DNA of 64,000 bases from Halorarius halobius (lineage in GTDB: Archaea; Halobacteriota; Halobacteria; Halobacteriales; Haloarculaceae): positions 3,121,227-3,185,226 of the forward strand of contig NZ_CP101161.1 of the NCBI RefSeq assembly GCF_024298865.1. The letters run 5' to 3'. This document shows, one piece after another, positions 25,236 to 33,589 of this stretch (the first letter of the stretch is position 1; each line of letters begins with the position of its first letter). The notes below the pieces were generated by a model. It had not been told where the DNA came from. It saw only the letters and a list, made by a program, of their open reading frames with translations, and did not search any database. Made by a program: the position numbers and the translations under genes.

Positions 25236-26351
25236 TTACGCGGCGGCCACCTCGCCGGGCGCGTACGTCAGTCGCTCGCCGTCGTGGACGACGACGACGC
25301 GGAACTGCGAGCCCTCGTCGACGCCGGACATGTTGTACGCCACCGAGAACGTGCCGTCGTCCGTGACGGTCGCGGACTGCGATTTGAGGAACGGCGACTC
25401 GCCGGAGCCGTGCATTCGGACCGCGACGTGCTGACCCGCGTCGAGGCTCGTGGTGCCGGAGACCGTCTGACCGGTCGCACTCCGGAGCGTGACGGCGTCA
25501 CCCTCGTACTCGAGGCTGGCCGTCTCCGACGGCGCCTCGGTGATGGTGCCGTTCGACCGCGCGAGCGTCTCGCCGTCGTGGATGGCGGCCGCGTCGAACG
25601 TCTGGCCCGCGTCCGTCTCCGAGAGGTTGAACGTCGCGCGGAAGGTGCCGTCCTCGGCGACGGTGGCGTCCTCGGAGAGCAGGAACGGGTGGTCGGAGCC
25701 GGCACTGCGCAGGCGGACCGTCACCGTCGTTCCGGGCTCTAGCGACGTCTCGCCGCGGACGACCTGCTCGGATGCCGCGCGCACCTGTATCTCCTCGCCG
25801 TCGACGGTGACGAACCGACCGTACGGGCCGTCGTCGGTGTCGTCGGACTCACCGCCGTCGGTGTCCTCACCAGCGTCGGCGGAGTCGTCAGTCGAGTCGT
25901 CGGGCGCCGGCCCGGTCGACTCGTAGCCGGCCGTGGTGTTGGCCAGCAGTTCGTCGCCGCGGTAGACGGCGACCTGCATGTCACCGTCGCCCTCGATCGA
26001 CGAGAGGTCGAACGCCACCGACCAGGTGCCGTCCTCGGAGACGGTCGTCTCCGCGGTGAACAGGAACGGGCTGGCGCCCGAGTTCTTCAGACGGACGGTG
26101 AGGTTCGTTCCGGGGTCGAGCGCCGTCTCGCCGCCGATTGTCTGACCGGGGGCGGTTTCGAGCGTCGACTGCTCGTTCGGTCCCGCGGCGAACTGGACGG
26201 GCGCGTCCGACCCCGGGACCGGGGTCGCGGTGGGGCTGGCGGGGCCGCCGTCGGCGCCGGCCTGTGAGGGAATCAGGCCGTACACGCCGACCACGGCGCC
26301 GAGGCCGACGACCGCCGCTAGCGCGACGACCGGGAGCAGGCGACGGTTCAC
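25236..26351 (-). CDS. N-terminally anchored surface protein with three BGTF-like repeats
   Basis: 371 residues from GTG 26351. The start is fixed by a strong Shine-Dalgarno GGAGGTGA just upstream and by a hydrophobic segment beginning at once (about 5-26); longer in-frame extension is rejected. Three copies of an about 80-residue module follow (about 66-142, 187-268, 288-367). Each has GQTxxGxTxLxxGxxVxVR, then a PFL motif, a DGTF strand and a final VxxHDGExL strand, the pattern of haloarchaeal BGTF-type surface domains. An Asp/Ser-rich linker (148-177) separates repeats 1 and 2. There is no C-terminal anchor. A shared 23-bp element lies about 135 bases upstream, leaving a long leader. Confidence 0.8.
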   Translation of the reverse strand: MNRRLLPVVALAAVVGLGAVVGVYGLIPSQAGADGGPASPTATPVPGSDAPVQFAAGPNEQSTLETAPGQTIGGETALDPGTNLTVRLKNSGASPFLFTAETTVSEDGTWSVAFDLSSIEGDGDMQVAVYRGDELLANTTAGYESTGPAPDDSTDDSADAGEDTDGGESDDTDDGPYGRFVTVDGEEIQVRAASEQVVRGETSLEPGTTVTVRLRSAGSDHPFLLSEDATVAEDGTFRATFNLSETDAGQTFDAAAIHDGETLARSNGTITEAPSETASLEYEGDAVTLRSATGQTVSGTTSLDAGQHVAVRMHGSGESPFLKSQSATVTDDGTFSVAYNMSGVDEGSQFRVVVVHDGERLTYAPGEVAAA

Positions 26352-26485
26352 CGCATCACCTCCGTCCGCAGGGAGGGGAGTGGTTGGCTTGCTGTACGGG
26401 GACCGTGCCCCGCGGCAGTACGGGGTGGGCGTCTGACTCTCACTGCATCCGTTCGTAGCGGTGGCACACAAGTAACCCCGACGTA

Positions 26486-26508
26486 AGCTTAAATCCAGAA
26501 TTGAGTGG
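26486..26508 (-). promoter_or_regulatory. Copy 2 of the shared 23-bp promoter element
   Basis: Read on the minus strand it is CCACTCAA, TTCTGGA, TTTAAGCT. Sixteen bases are identical in all three copies without gaps. The TTTAAG part would act as the TATA box. It points toward the BGTF-like gene starting at 26351, with a predicted start of transcription near 26465 and a leader of about 110 bases carrying a Shine-Dalgarno sequence. Confidence 0.75.
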
Positions 26509-26549
26509 TTTCGTGGTCGCTAGCGGCCGTTTCAGACGAGTGAGAGACG

Positions 26550-28190
26550 CTACCGCTCGACGACGCCGGTCAACAGCGAGAGCCCGACGACCGCGAGCAG
26601 GCCACCGAGGCCGAGCGCCCCGAGCGCCGGTAGCGAGAGACGGTCGACCGGCGTGTCGCCACCCGTGGGCGTGCCGGGCGACTCCGCGACGATGAGCGTG
26701 CCGCGGGCGGCCCACAGGTCCGGAGGCGGCTCCTCTCCGGTGGGCACTGTCCCCCGGTACAGCGAGAGGTCGTACTCGCCGGCCGCCAGCGCGCCCGCAC
26801 GCTCGAGCACCCGGACCTCGTCGGCTGGGGCGACCGCCGAGAGCGACACACGGCCGTCCCCGGTCGTCTCGTAGTCGAGACGCACGCGCTCGTCACCGGA
26901 GCCGTCCCGGACCACGGCCCGGAGCGAGTACGCCTCGCCGTCGACGACAACGGTCGCAGTCCGGGACTCGTCGAGACGGAGCGGCAGGGTCGCCGTCCGA
27001 CCACGCTCGACGGTCAGCGGGGTGCGGCCGAAGCCGAACTCGGTCACCGCATCGCTGTCGCTCGACTGTGGGTAGACAACCAGCAGGGCTGGCGTCCCGC
27101 CGGCGTTTGCACCCTGGAACACGGTCAGCGGGTACTCGCCGGCATCGAGCAGGCTACCGTTCGGCGGGAGGGAGGGCGTGCCGCTGATGCGCACCTCGTC
27201 GGAAGGGCCGGCCGCCCCGAGCGCCCGAGAGAGGTTGCCCGCCGCGCCGGTGTCGAAAAGCACCGTGACCTCGCCGTCGCCGTCGCGGTCGACCAGCACC
27301 GCGTCGAACCGGTAGCTCCCGTTCGGCCCGCCGACCGACAGCGTCGCCCGGCCCCTGTCGCCGACCAGAATCGGGAGTCCGACCGTCCCGCCGCGGACGG
27401 TGTCGACGACGCTCCCGTTCCGGTCGACGAACGGCGAGGCCAGGTCGTCGCGGGCGCCGGGCGGTGGCGCGCAGTTCCGCTCGCAGGGCCCGACTCGCAC
27501 GCGCTCGGCGTCGAGCCGGACGCTCCGGAGGTGGACCGTCACGTCGAGTCGGGTGCCGGGGGAGACGCCCTGGAGGTCGGCGACGGCGCGGAACCGCCCC
27601 CGCTGGTCGACGACCGCGGTCGTGACGAGCGGGGGCACGCGACCGGTCTCGGCCGCGAGCCTGACCGTCACTTCGGTGCCGGCCGACAGGTTCGTCCGCC
27701 CGTGGATGGCCTGGCCGGGGCCGGCAGACAGCGTCGCGTTCGGCGCGTACGGGAACAGCGTCGCCGTCGGTCGGCTCGGCGGCGTACGACAGTCGCCGTC
27801 GCAGGCGACTGTCTCGCCCCGGCCGCGCGTGAGTTCCGTGCCGTTGTGCATCACGCGGACGTCGAACGTCGTGGACGGCTGGACGAGCGAGAAGTCGAAG
27901 GTGGCACGGAAGCGACCCGCCGCATCGACCGTGGTCTCGGTCGACTTCAGAAACGGACGGGTCCCCGACGCGCGGAGCATCACCGTCAGTGTCTCCCCCG
28001 GCGGCAGGTCCGTCCGCCCGTAGAGGGCCTGCCCGGTCGCGTTCGCGAGGGTCAGCCGGTCGCCCTCGACCACGAGCGTCGCGTTCCCGTCGGCACTCGG
28101 GGCGTCGGTGCCGGCGGCAGGAGCGACGGCCATCGTTGCGACCGACGCCACTAGGAGCCACGCGACGAGCAGGCGCGCCCCGCCGGTCAC
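26550..28190 (-). CDS. C-terminally anchored surface protein with two BGTF-like repeats
   Basis: 546 residues from GTG 28190, with a GGAGGTG Shine-Dalgarno motif upstream. A signal peptide spans 1-27. Two BGTF-like modules (about 46-128 and 152-235) share the GQAxxGRTxLxxGTxxTVxL and GRFRA patterns with the neighbour. They are followed by two copies of another module (about 250-375 and 390-505), each with a GxxxTLPLxVxxxRxATVxV strand and a final GEYxLxxxxG. Two short cysteine pairs (CDGDC and CERNC) sit after each BGTF-like module. One C-terminal membrane helix (about 520-542) anchors it. It has the shared 23-bp element as promoter, directly behind the HTH regulator gene. Confidence 0.8.
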   Translation of the reverse strand: MTGGARLLVAWLLVASVATMAVAPAAGTDAPSADGNATLVVEGDRLTLANATGQALYGRTDLPPGETLTVMLRASGTRPFLKSTETTVDAAGRFRATFDFSLVQPSTTFDVRVMHNGTELTRGRGETVACDGDCRTPPSRPTATLFPYAPNATLSAGPGQAIHGRTNLSAGTEVTVRLAAETGRVPPLVTTAVVDQRGRFRAVADLQGVSPGTRLDVTVHLRSVRLDAERVRVGPCERNCAPPPGARDDLASPFVDRNGSVVDTVRGGTVGLPILVGDRGRATLSVGGPNGSYRFDAVLVDRDGDGEVTVLFDTGAAGNLSRALGAAGPSDEVRISGTPSLPPNGSLLDAGEYPLTVFQGANAGGTPALLVVYPQSSDSDAVTEFGFGRTPLTVERGRTATLPLRLDESRTATVVVDGEAYSLRAVVRDGSGDERVRLDYETTGDGRVSLSAVAPADEVRVLERAGALAAGEYDLSLYRGTVPTGEEPPPDLWAARGTLIVAESPGTPTGGDTPVDRLSLPALGALGLGGLLAVVGLSLLTGVVER

Positions 28191-28260
28191 GCGTCACACC
28201 TCCGACTCGTCCGCCTGAACATACCTGCCGTTCTTCCGGCCGCCAGTTAGGTCCGCGGGT

Positions 28261-28283
28261 AGCTAAAAGACAGGCTTGAGTGG
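28261..28283 (-). promoter_or_regulatory. Copy 3 of the shared 23-bp promoter element
   Basis: Minus strand: CCACTCAA, GCCTGTC, TTTTAGCT. It begins 2 bases beyond the stop codon of the membrane HTH gene (28286) and serves the surface gene starting at 28190, with a predicted transcript start near 28238 and a leader of about 48 bases containing the Shine-Dalgarno motif. Confidence 0.75.
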
Positions 28284-28285
28284 CG

Positions 28286-29410
28286 TCACTCGTCGTCCTC
28301 GAACGGGGAGCCGGCGGCGTCGGGCTCCTGGCCGGCGATGGAGACGATGTTCTCGCGGCCGACCCGGAGCTTCGATATCTCCCCCTCGTCTTCCATGTCC
28401 GACAGAAGCATCGACACCTTCGATTTCGACCAGCCGGTCTCCTCGACGATGTTGACCTGTTTCATGCGGCCGCCACGCTCCTCGAGCATCCGCATCACGC
28501 GGTCCTCGTCGGAGAGCAGTTCCTCGTCGCTGATGGCGGGTTCGGGGTTCGACGCCGCGGCACCGCCGCCCCCGTCGTCGCCGGTGTCGGTCGTGGCCGT
28601 GCCCCCGCCGAGGGCCCCCGACCGGTACGCGTACGCGGCGCCACCGCCCAGCGCGACCAGCGCCAGGAGCGCGAACACCGGGAGCAGTCCGTCGGGACCG
28701 TTGCCGGCGCCCGGCGTCGACGAGTCGGTGACCGACGGGCTGTCGGCCGTGGTGCCGGTGGTGGCGTCGGCCGGCCCGAACGTCACCCGCGGCCGTTCGT
28801 CGTTGAACGAGCGTTCCCCCTCCCACGTCACCGCGTCCGAGGACGTCGAGGAGGGGTCCGGCTGGGCGCTCGTTATCCTCAGGTTCGGTCCCTCCTCGAC
28901 GACGAACTTCTGGTCGGGGCCGATGTAGAGGCCGTCCTGGAACACGTCGCCGACGACCAGGCTGTCGCCGTCGCTGGCGGCGAACGCCGTCCAGCGGAAC
29001 GACATCCGGACGACCCCGAGGTTGTCCTCGACGCCGGTGCCGGTCGTGTACGCCCGCTTCGAGAAGCCGCGCGCCTCCATCTCGCGGCCGGTGACGTTCG
29101 TGCCCCTGGCCGTCAACTGCTCGGCACGGCTGACGAAGTCCCGGTAGAGTTCCGTCTCGTTGCCGTTGAAGCGGTCGGCGAACGCCTCGAACTGCTGGCG
29201 CTCGGACTCGTTGGCGAGCGTGCGCCGGTACTGGAACGTCCACCGTGCGGATGCGTTCTCGTAGACTGTGATGTGGAACTCCACCTCGTCGAACTCCCCC
29301 TGGGTCGTCAGCGAGGCGCGCGGGTCGTCACCGGCCGCCGGAGCGGCCGCGGACGTGACGCTGACGACGAGGAGAGCGATGACGAGGGCGGCGGACGCCA
29401 GCCGGTCCAT
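28286..29410 (-). CDS. Transmembrane one-component regulator: outer sensor domain, one helix, cytoplasmic winged helix
   Basis: 374 residues from ATG 29410. A signal peptide (1-26) is followed by an outside domain (about 30-210) containing VEFHITVYENASARWTFQYRRTL and VVRMSFRWTAFA. One membrane helix spans 241-262. The cytoplasmic end carries a winged helix (301-358: DEDRVMRMLEERGGRMKQVN, WSKSKVSMLLSDMEDEGEI). This is the layout of a known haloarchaeal membrane HTH family (DUF7345/DUF7343-like). The ligand is unknown. A strong TATA box lies about 27 bases before ATG. It is followed immediately by a shared 23-bp element and the two BGTF-like genes on the same strand, which are plausible targets. 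Confidence 0.87.
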   Translation of the reverse strand: MDRLASAALVIALLVVSVTSAAAPAAGDDPRASLTTQGEFDEVEFHITVYENASARWTFQYRRTLANESERQQFEAFADRFNGNETELYRDFVSRAEQLTARGTNVTGREMEARGFSKRAYTTGTGVEDNLGVVRMSFRWTAFAASDGDSLVVGDVFQDGLYIGPDQKFVVEEGPNLRITSAQPDPSSTSSDAVTWEGERSFNDERPRVTFGPADATTGTTADSPSVTDSSTPGAGNGPDGLLPVFALLALVALGGGAAYAYRSGALGGGTATTDTGDDGGGGAAASNPEPAISDEELLSDEDRVMRMLEERGGRMKQVNIVEETGWSKSKVSMLLSDMEDEGEISKLRVGRENIVSIAGQEPDAAGSPFEDDE

Positions 29411-29433
29411 GTGGGCGAAGCACCACCGGGAGC

Positions 29434-29444
29434 GTATAAAAAAA
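29434..29444 (-). promoter_or_regulatory. TATA box of the membrane HTH regulator
   Basis: Minus-strand TTTTTTTATAC, centred about 28 bases before ATG 29410. It is one of the most AT-rich stretches in the window. The spacing predicts a transcript beginning at or next to the start codon. Confidence 0.75.
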
Positions 29445-29481
29445 CACCTGAACGCGCCCGTCGCGTGACAGCCGACCGTCG

Positions 29482-32400
29482 TTACGCGAGGGCGGCGGCC
29501 AGCGCCTCCACCGGATGAGGGACGCCGTCGGCGTCGCCGTGGTCGGCAATCTGCGTCCGGCAGGACGCGCCGGGCGCGACCACCTGCTCGCCGTCGCTCC
29601 CGCGTATCTGGTCGAGCAATCGCCCGGCGATGGCGGCGCTCATCGAGCGGTGTTCCGCCTCGTAGCCGAAGGAGCCGGCCATCCCACAGCAACTGGAGTC
29701 GAGCGGGTCGACGCCGTAGCCCGCCCGCCGGAGGACGCCGACCGCGTGGTGGTCCTTCTTCGTCGCCTTCTGGTGGCAGTGGCCGTGGTAGGTGAGCGAC
29801 GTGGGCGGCGCGGCCCACTCGATTCGGTCGTCGAGGCGGAATCGGTCGAGATACTCACAGAGCCCGTAGGCGTTGCTCGCCAGCGGCTCCGCCTCCCCGC
29901 CCAGCAGGTCGCGGTAGTCCCGCTGGAACATCACGGCGTCGGACGGCTCGACCGTCACGAGGTCCCACCCCTCTTCGATGCGGGGGCCGAGCGCCTCGAC
30001 GTTCTCCCGGGCGCGCTCGCGGGCCGCGCCGAGAAAGCCCTTCGAGTGGGCCGCTCGCCCCGAGGGGCCGGCGGCTGGCACCTCGACGCGCACGTCCGCG
30101 GCTTCGAGCACCCTGACCGCGGCTTTCGCGACCGAGGGGTCGACGTAGTTCGAGTAGGTGTCGGGGAACAACAACACGGTCCGCTCGGCCTCGTCGTGGT
30201 CGACGGCCGGGCCGCGCTCGTCGTACCACGCCGCGAACGGCTTGCCCGCGAACGTCGGTAGCTCCGCCTCGCGGGCGATGCCGAGGGTGCGCTCGGCCAG
30301 CCAGTCGGCACCCGGGAGTCGAGCGAGCCAGTTCGAGACCGGGGCGAGTCGGCTCCCGAGCCGGGAGACCGCATCGATGTTGCCGAACAGGTGGTCGCGG
30401 GCCGACGCGCCGTGTTCCCGGATGTGTGCGTGCTCCACCTCGGCTTTCAGTTTCGCCATGTCCACCTCGCTCGGGCAGTCGTTCGCACAGCCCTTACAGC
30501 CGATACAGAGGTCCATCACCTCGTGGCGGAACTCCTCGTCGGTCACCTCGGCGCCGAGGTCGCCGCTCATCGCCTGCCGGAGCATGTTCGCCCGGCCGCG
30601 GGTGGACAGCGACTCCTCCTCGGCGGCGCGGTAGGTCGGACACATCACGCCGCCGGTCGTCTCCTGAGGTCCGCGACAGCCGCCACAGCCGTGACAGAGT
30701 TCCACCATCCCCTGCATGCCGTTCTCGTTGTCCCACTCCAGTTCCGGGTCGAGTCCGAGGTCGAACTCGTAGTCGGGGTCGAACCGCAGGTTCTCGGTCA
30801 TGTCGACGTCGCCACACACCTGCCCGGGGTTGAGTATCCAGTCGGGGTCGAACGCCGTCTTCAACTCGCGGAACAACTCGAACACTTCGTCACCGTACAG
30901 TTTCCGGTTCCACTGGGTGCGGGCGCGGCCGTCGCCGTGTTCGCCCGACACCGAGCCGCCGTACTCGACGACGAGGTCCGTCGCGGCTTCGGCTATGGCC
31001 TCCATCTGCTCGACGCCGTCGGCTGTCTTGGTGTCGACGAGCGGCCGGATGTGGAGACAGCCCGGCCCCGCGTGGGCGTAGAACGACGCGAACGTGTCGT
31101 TCGCTTCGAGGACGTCCTGGAAGTCGGCGACGTACTCGGGGAGGTTCTCGGGCGGGACCGCGGTGTCCTCGATGAACGAGATGTGCTTCGCGTCGGAGGT
31201 GCGCGACAGGAGGATGGGAAGCCCGGCCTTCCGGAGTTTCCAGAACCGCTCGCGCTCGGCGTCGTCGTGGGCCTCGTCCGCGGAGAGGGCGTGGACGGGG
31301 GCTCCGGTCGTCACCGCGTCCGCGCCCGCGTCGGCCGCGGTGTCGGCGTCGGGGTAGCGGTCGGCGAGCATCGCCGCGACCTGCCGGCGGCCGTCCGCGT
31401 CGTCCTCGGCGTAGAACTCGACGAGCAGCATCGCTGACGCGCCGTCCGGCACCATCGACTCCACCAGGGGGCCGAACTCCTGGGTGTCGGCCGCGAGGTC
31501 CAGAAGCACCTCGTCCATCACCTCCACCGCACAGGGGTCGTGGTCGAGGATAGGTTCGACGTCACGCATCGCGGTCACGAGGTCCGAATAGCCCAGCAGG
31601 GCGACGCTCTTCGTCTCTGGCACCGGCTCCAGCGACACCCGGGCCTCGGTGACGACGGCGAGCGTTCCCTCCGAGCCGGCGAGCAGGCGGGCGACGTTCA
31701 CGGTGCCCGGGTCGCTCCCGATTCCATCGCTCGCCGGCTCCGAGTCGCCGAGTGCCTCGCGGGCCTCCTCGACGAACCGGTCGAGGTTGTAGCCCGAGAC
31801 GTTCCGCTTCAGGTGGGGGTACGCGTCCCGGATGGTATCCGTCTCCTCGTCGACGACGCGGGCGAGGAACGCGTAGATGTCCCCCTCCAGTCCGTCGCGG
31901 TCGCCCCGCTCGCGGAGCTGGTCGACCGTCACCTCGCCGAACCGCGCGACGGAGCCGTCCGCGAGCACGCACTCAAGTTCCTCGATGTAGGCGTCGGTCT
32001 TGCCGTACACGAGCGAGTGCGACCCGGTAGAGTTGTTGCCGATGGCGCCGCCGAGCACCGACTTGTCGCCCCACGCCGGGTCGGGCGCGAACTTCAGGCC
32101 GTGGTCGGCAAGCGCCGCGTTCAGGTCGCCGAGGCGGACGCCGGGCTGGGCGACCGCCTCGCCGGCCTCGGGGTCGACCGACACCAGTCCGTCCATGTGC
32201 CGCGAGAAGTCGAGGACGACCGCTTCGTTGACCGCCTGTCCCGCAAGCGAGGTGCCGCCGCCGCGGGGCAACACCGGGAGTTCGCGGGCCGCACAGTAGG
32301 CGACGGCCGTCTCCACGTCGCCCCGGTTCCGGGGAAAGACGACGCCGACGGGCGTCACCTCGTAGGCGGAAGCGTCGGTGGCGTACTGCTGTCGGGTGAA

Positions 32401-32532
32401 CTCGTCGAACCGCACGTCGCCGTCGATGCGAGGGTCGAGGTCCGCGACGACAGCGGGCCGTGCGACCGACTCGCCGGTGTAGTCGTAGTCGGCCCGGGGG
32501 TCGCCGGCCGGGTCCGACTCGTCGGTTGCCAT
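29482..32532 (-). CDS. FAD-linked 2-hydroxyacid dehydrogenase fused to Fe-S and CCG domains (YdiJ/Dld type)
   Basis: 1016 residues from ATG 32532, placed by a TATA-like GTTTTTGG about 27 bases upstream. Residues about 30-280 form the FAD-binding PCMH domain, with PRGGGTSLAGQ and GNNSTGSHSL loops. The FAD-oxidase C-terminal domain follows (about 300-570, SGEHGDGRARTQW). A ferredoxin-like region near 640-700 has cysteine clusters CHGCGGCRGPQ and CIGCKGCANDCPS. The C-terminus has two CCG-type motifs (HCHQKAT and SSCCGMAGSFG). Length and order match YdiJ-type D-2-hydroxyglutarate dehydrogenase and the haloarchaeal D-lactate dehydrogenase Dld. It oxidises a D-2-hydroxyacid and passes electrons to a carrier. 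Exact substrate is undecided. Confidence 0.9.
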   Translation of the reverse strand: MATDESDPAGDPRADYDYTGESVARPAVVADLDPRIDGDVRFDEFTRQQYATDASAYEVTPVGVVFPRNRGDVETAVAYCAARELPVLPRGGGTSLAGQAVNEAVVLDFSRHMDGLVSVDPEAGEAVAQPGVRLGDLNAALADHGLKFAPDPAWGDKSVLGGAIGNNSTGSHSLVYGKTDAYIEELECVLADGSVARFGEVTVDQLRERGDRDGLEGDIYAFLARVVDEETDTIRDAYPHLKRNVSGYNLDRFVEEAREALGDSEPASDGIGSDPGTVNVARLLAGSEGTLAVVTEARVSLEPVPETKSVALLGYSDLVTAMRDVEPILDHDPCAVEVMDEVLLDLAADTQEFGPLVESMVPDGASAMLLVEFYAEDDADGRRQVAAMLADRYPDADTAADAGADAVTTGAPVHALSADEAHDDAERERFWKLRKAGLPILLSRTSDAKHISFIEDTAVPPENLPEYVADFQDVLEANDTFASFYAHAGPGCLHIRPLVDTKTADGVEQMEAIAEAATDLVVEYGGSVSGEHGDGRARTQWNRKLYGDEVFELFRELKTAFDPDWILNPGQVCGDVDMTENLRFDPDYEFDLGLDPELEWDNENGMQGMVELCHGCGGCRGPQETTGGVMCPTYRAAEEESLSTRGRANMLRQAMSGDLGAEVTDEEFRHEVMDLCIGCKGCANDCPSEVDMAKLKAEVEHAHIREHGASARDHLFGNIDAVSRLGSRLAPVSNWLARLPGADWLAERTLGIAREAELPTFAGKPFAAWYDERGPAVDHDEAERTVLLFPDTYSNYVDPSVAKAAVRVLEAADVRVEVPAAGPSGRAAHSKGFLGAARERARENVEALGPRIEEGWDLVTVEPSDAVMFQRDYRDLLGGEAEPLASNAYGLCEYLDRFRLDDRIEWAAPPTSLTYHGHCHQKATKKDHHAVGVLRRAGYGVDPLDSSCCGMAGSFGYEAEHRSMSAAIAGRLLDQIRGSDGEQVVAPGASCRTQIADHGDADGVPHPVEALAAALA

Positions 32533-32616
32533 GCCCGCGGGTTCGGCGCCCCGCACCAAAAACGCACGCCACGGCGACCCCAAAAAACGAAAGGCCCGCG
32601 GGACGCACGCCGGGGC

Positions 32617-32970
32617 ATGGCAGAAGACGATACCCTCCTGAACGCCGCCATCGGTGCCGCCGTCTCGATACTGCTGTCGTGGCTCCCCGCCGCCGCCGTC
32701 CTCGGTGGCGCGGTCGCGGGCTATCTCCAGGTCCACGAGGCCGACCTCGGAGAGGGCGCCCGCGTCGGCGCCATCTCCGGGCTCATCGCGCTCGTCCCGG
32801 TGCTGCTGTTGCTGTTCCTGTTCGCCGCGTTCATCCCGTTCGTCCCGGCCGAAATCGGCGCGCTTGGGCTGGTGTTCGGCCTCGTAGTGGTCGTGGGCTC
32901 CGCCATCTACTTCGTCGGCGCGGGCGCGCTCGGCGGTGCGCTCGGCGCGTACCTGAAAGAGGAACTCTGA
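32617..32970 (+). CDS. DUF5518-like small membrane protein
   Basis: 117 residues from ATG 32617. A run of A (CCAAAAAACG) about 30 bases upstream supplies a TATA-like promoter that diverges from the dehydrogenase gene. About four hydrophobic segments are seen; the first contains AAAVLGGAVAGYL, and the last ends GALGGALGAYLKEEL, a glycine-zipper-like pattern common in the DUF5518 family of haloarchaea. Function unknown. It ends 1 base before the lipoprotein gene, probably one transcript. Confidence 0.78.
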   Translation: MAEDDTLLNAAIGAAVSILLSWLPAAAVLGGAVAGYLQVHEADLGEGARVGAISGLIALVPVLLLLFLFAAFIPFVPAEIGALGLVFGLVVVVGSAIYFVGAGALGGALGAYLKEEL

Positions 32971-32971
32971 G

Positions 32972-33589
32972 ATGCCACCCGGGCACGCTCGCCGCCGCGT
33001 GCTCGCTGTGCTGGCCGGCGCCTGTCTCGCCGGCTGTTCGACCGACTCGACGACACCCACCGACACGGGGACGCCCTCACCGACCGACACGGGGACGCCG
33101 ACCCCGAGCCCCGGCGTCGTCCCGCCCTCGCGGACGTTCTCGCCGACCGCCGTCGCCGCTGACGGCCACGCGCTCACCGCCGAGCGGTGGTTCGCGCTCG
33201 ACGCCGTCCGCTACGAGACGGACGACGGCCACGCGACGGTCGAGCCGTTCGGCGACCGGTTCGTCGGCTACGAGTTCCGACTGGCGAACCGGGGCGACGA
33301 GCGACGGCAGGCGCTCCCCGACTCGGTGTTCCGGCTCCGCGTCGCCGGAGAGACGCACGACCACGTCCACGCGCTCCGCGGCGAGGTGGCGTTCCGGCGG
33401 GCCGACCAACCGGCCGACGAGCCGACGATCCGGCCGCTCCGGTGGTACGAGGGGCTCGCCCCCGGCGAGGCCGTGCGCCTCCAGTTGGTGTTCGACGTGC
33501 CCGCTCACCCGGCGGTCCGCCACTACCTCGCGTGGCACCACCGGACCGCCGTCGAGGGGAGCGCGGAGCCGGCGTACCTGTACCCGTAG
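32972..33589 (+). CDS. Secreted lipoprotein of unknown function
   Basis: 205 residues. The N-terminus has an arginine triplet (HARRRVLAVLAGAC) and a lipobox LAGC, so it is probably a Tat-exported lipoprotein with lipidated Cys22. A Thr/Pro/Ser-rich stalk (about 24-45) precedes a beta-rich domain with YEFRLANRGDERRQALPDS and GEAVRLQLVFDVP. That pattern resembles DUF4352-like immunoglobulin folds. It starts 1 base after the DUF5518-like gene and ends directly against the convergent propeller gene. Confidence 0.78.
   Translation: MPPGHARRRVLAVLAGACLAGCSTDSTTPTDTGTPSPTDTGTPTPSPGVVPPSRTFSPTAVAADGHALTAERWFALDAVRYETDDGHATVEPFGDRFVGYEFRLANRGDERRQALPDSVFRLRVAGETHDHVHALRGEVAFRRADQPADEPTIRPLRWYEGLAPGEAVRLQLVFDVPAHPAVRHYLAWHHRTAVEGSAEPAYLYP

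Noticed and set aside
26352-26471. Forty-residue N-terminal extension of the BGTF-like gene from a GTG at 26471
   Set aside because: A strong Shine-Dalgarno motif and an immediate hydrophobic segment favour GTG 26351, and the extension would bury the signal sequence.
32533-33177. N-terminal extension of the FAD dehydrogenase by about 215 residues
   Set aside because: It overlaps two well-supported plus-strand genes and lacks domain features; the ATG at 32532 sits 27 bases after a TATA-like box and directly before the FAD domain.
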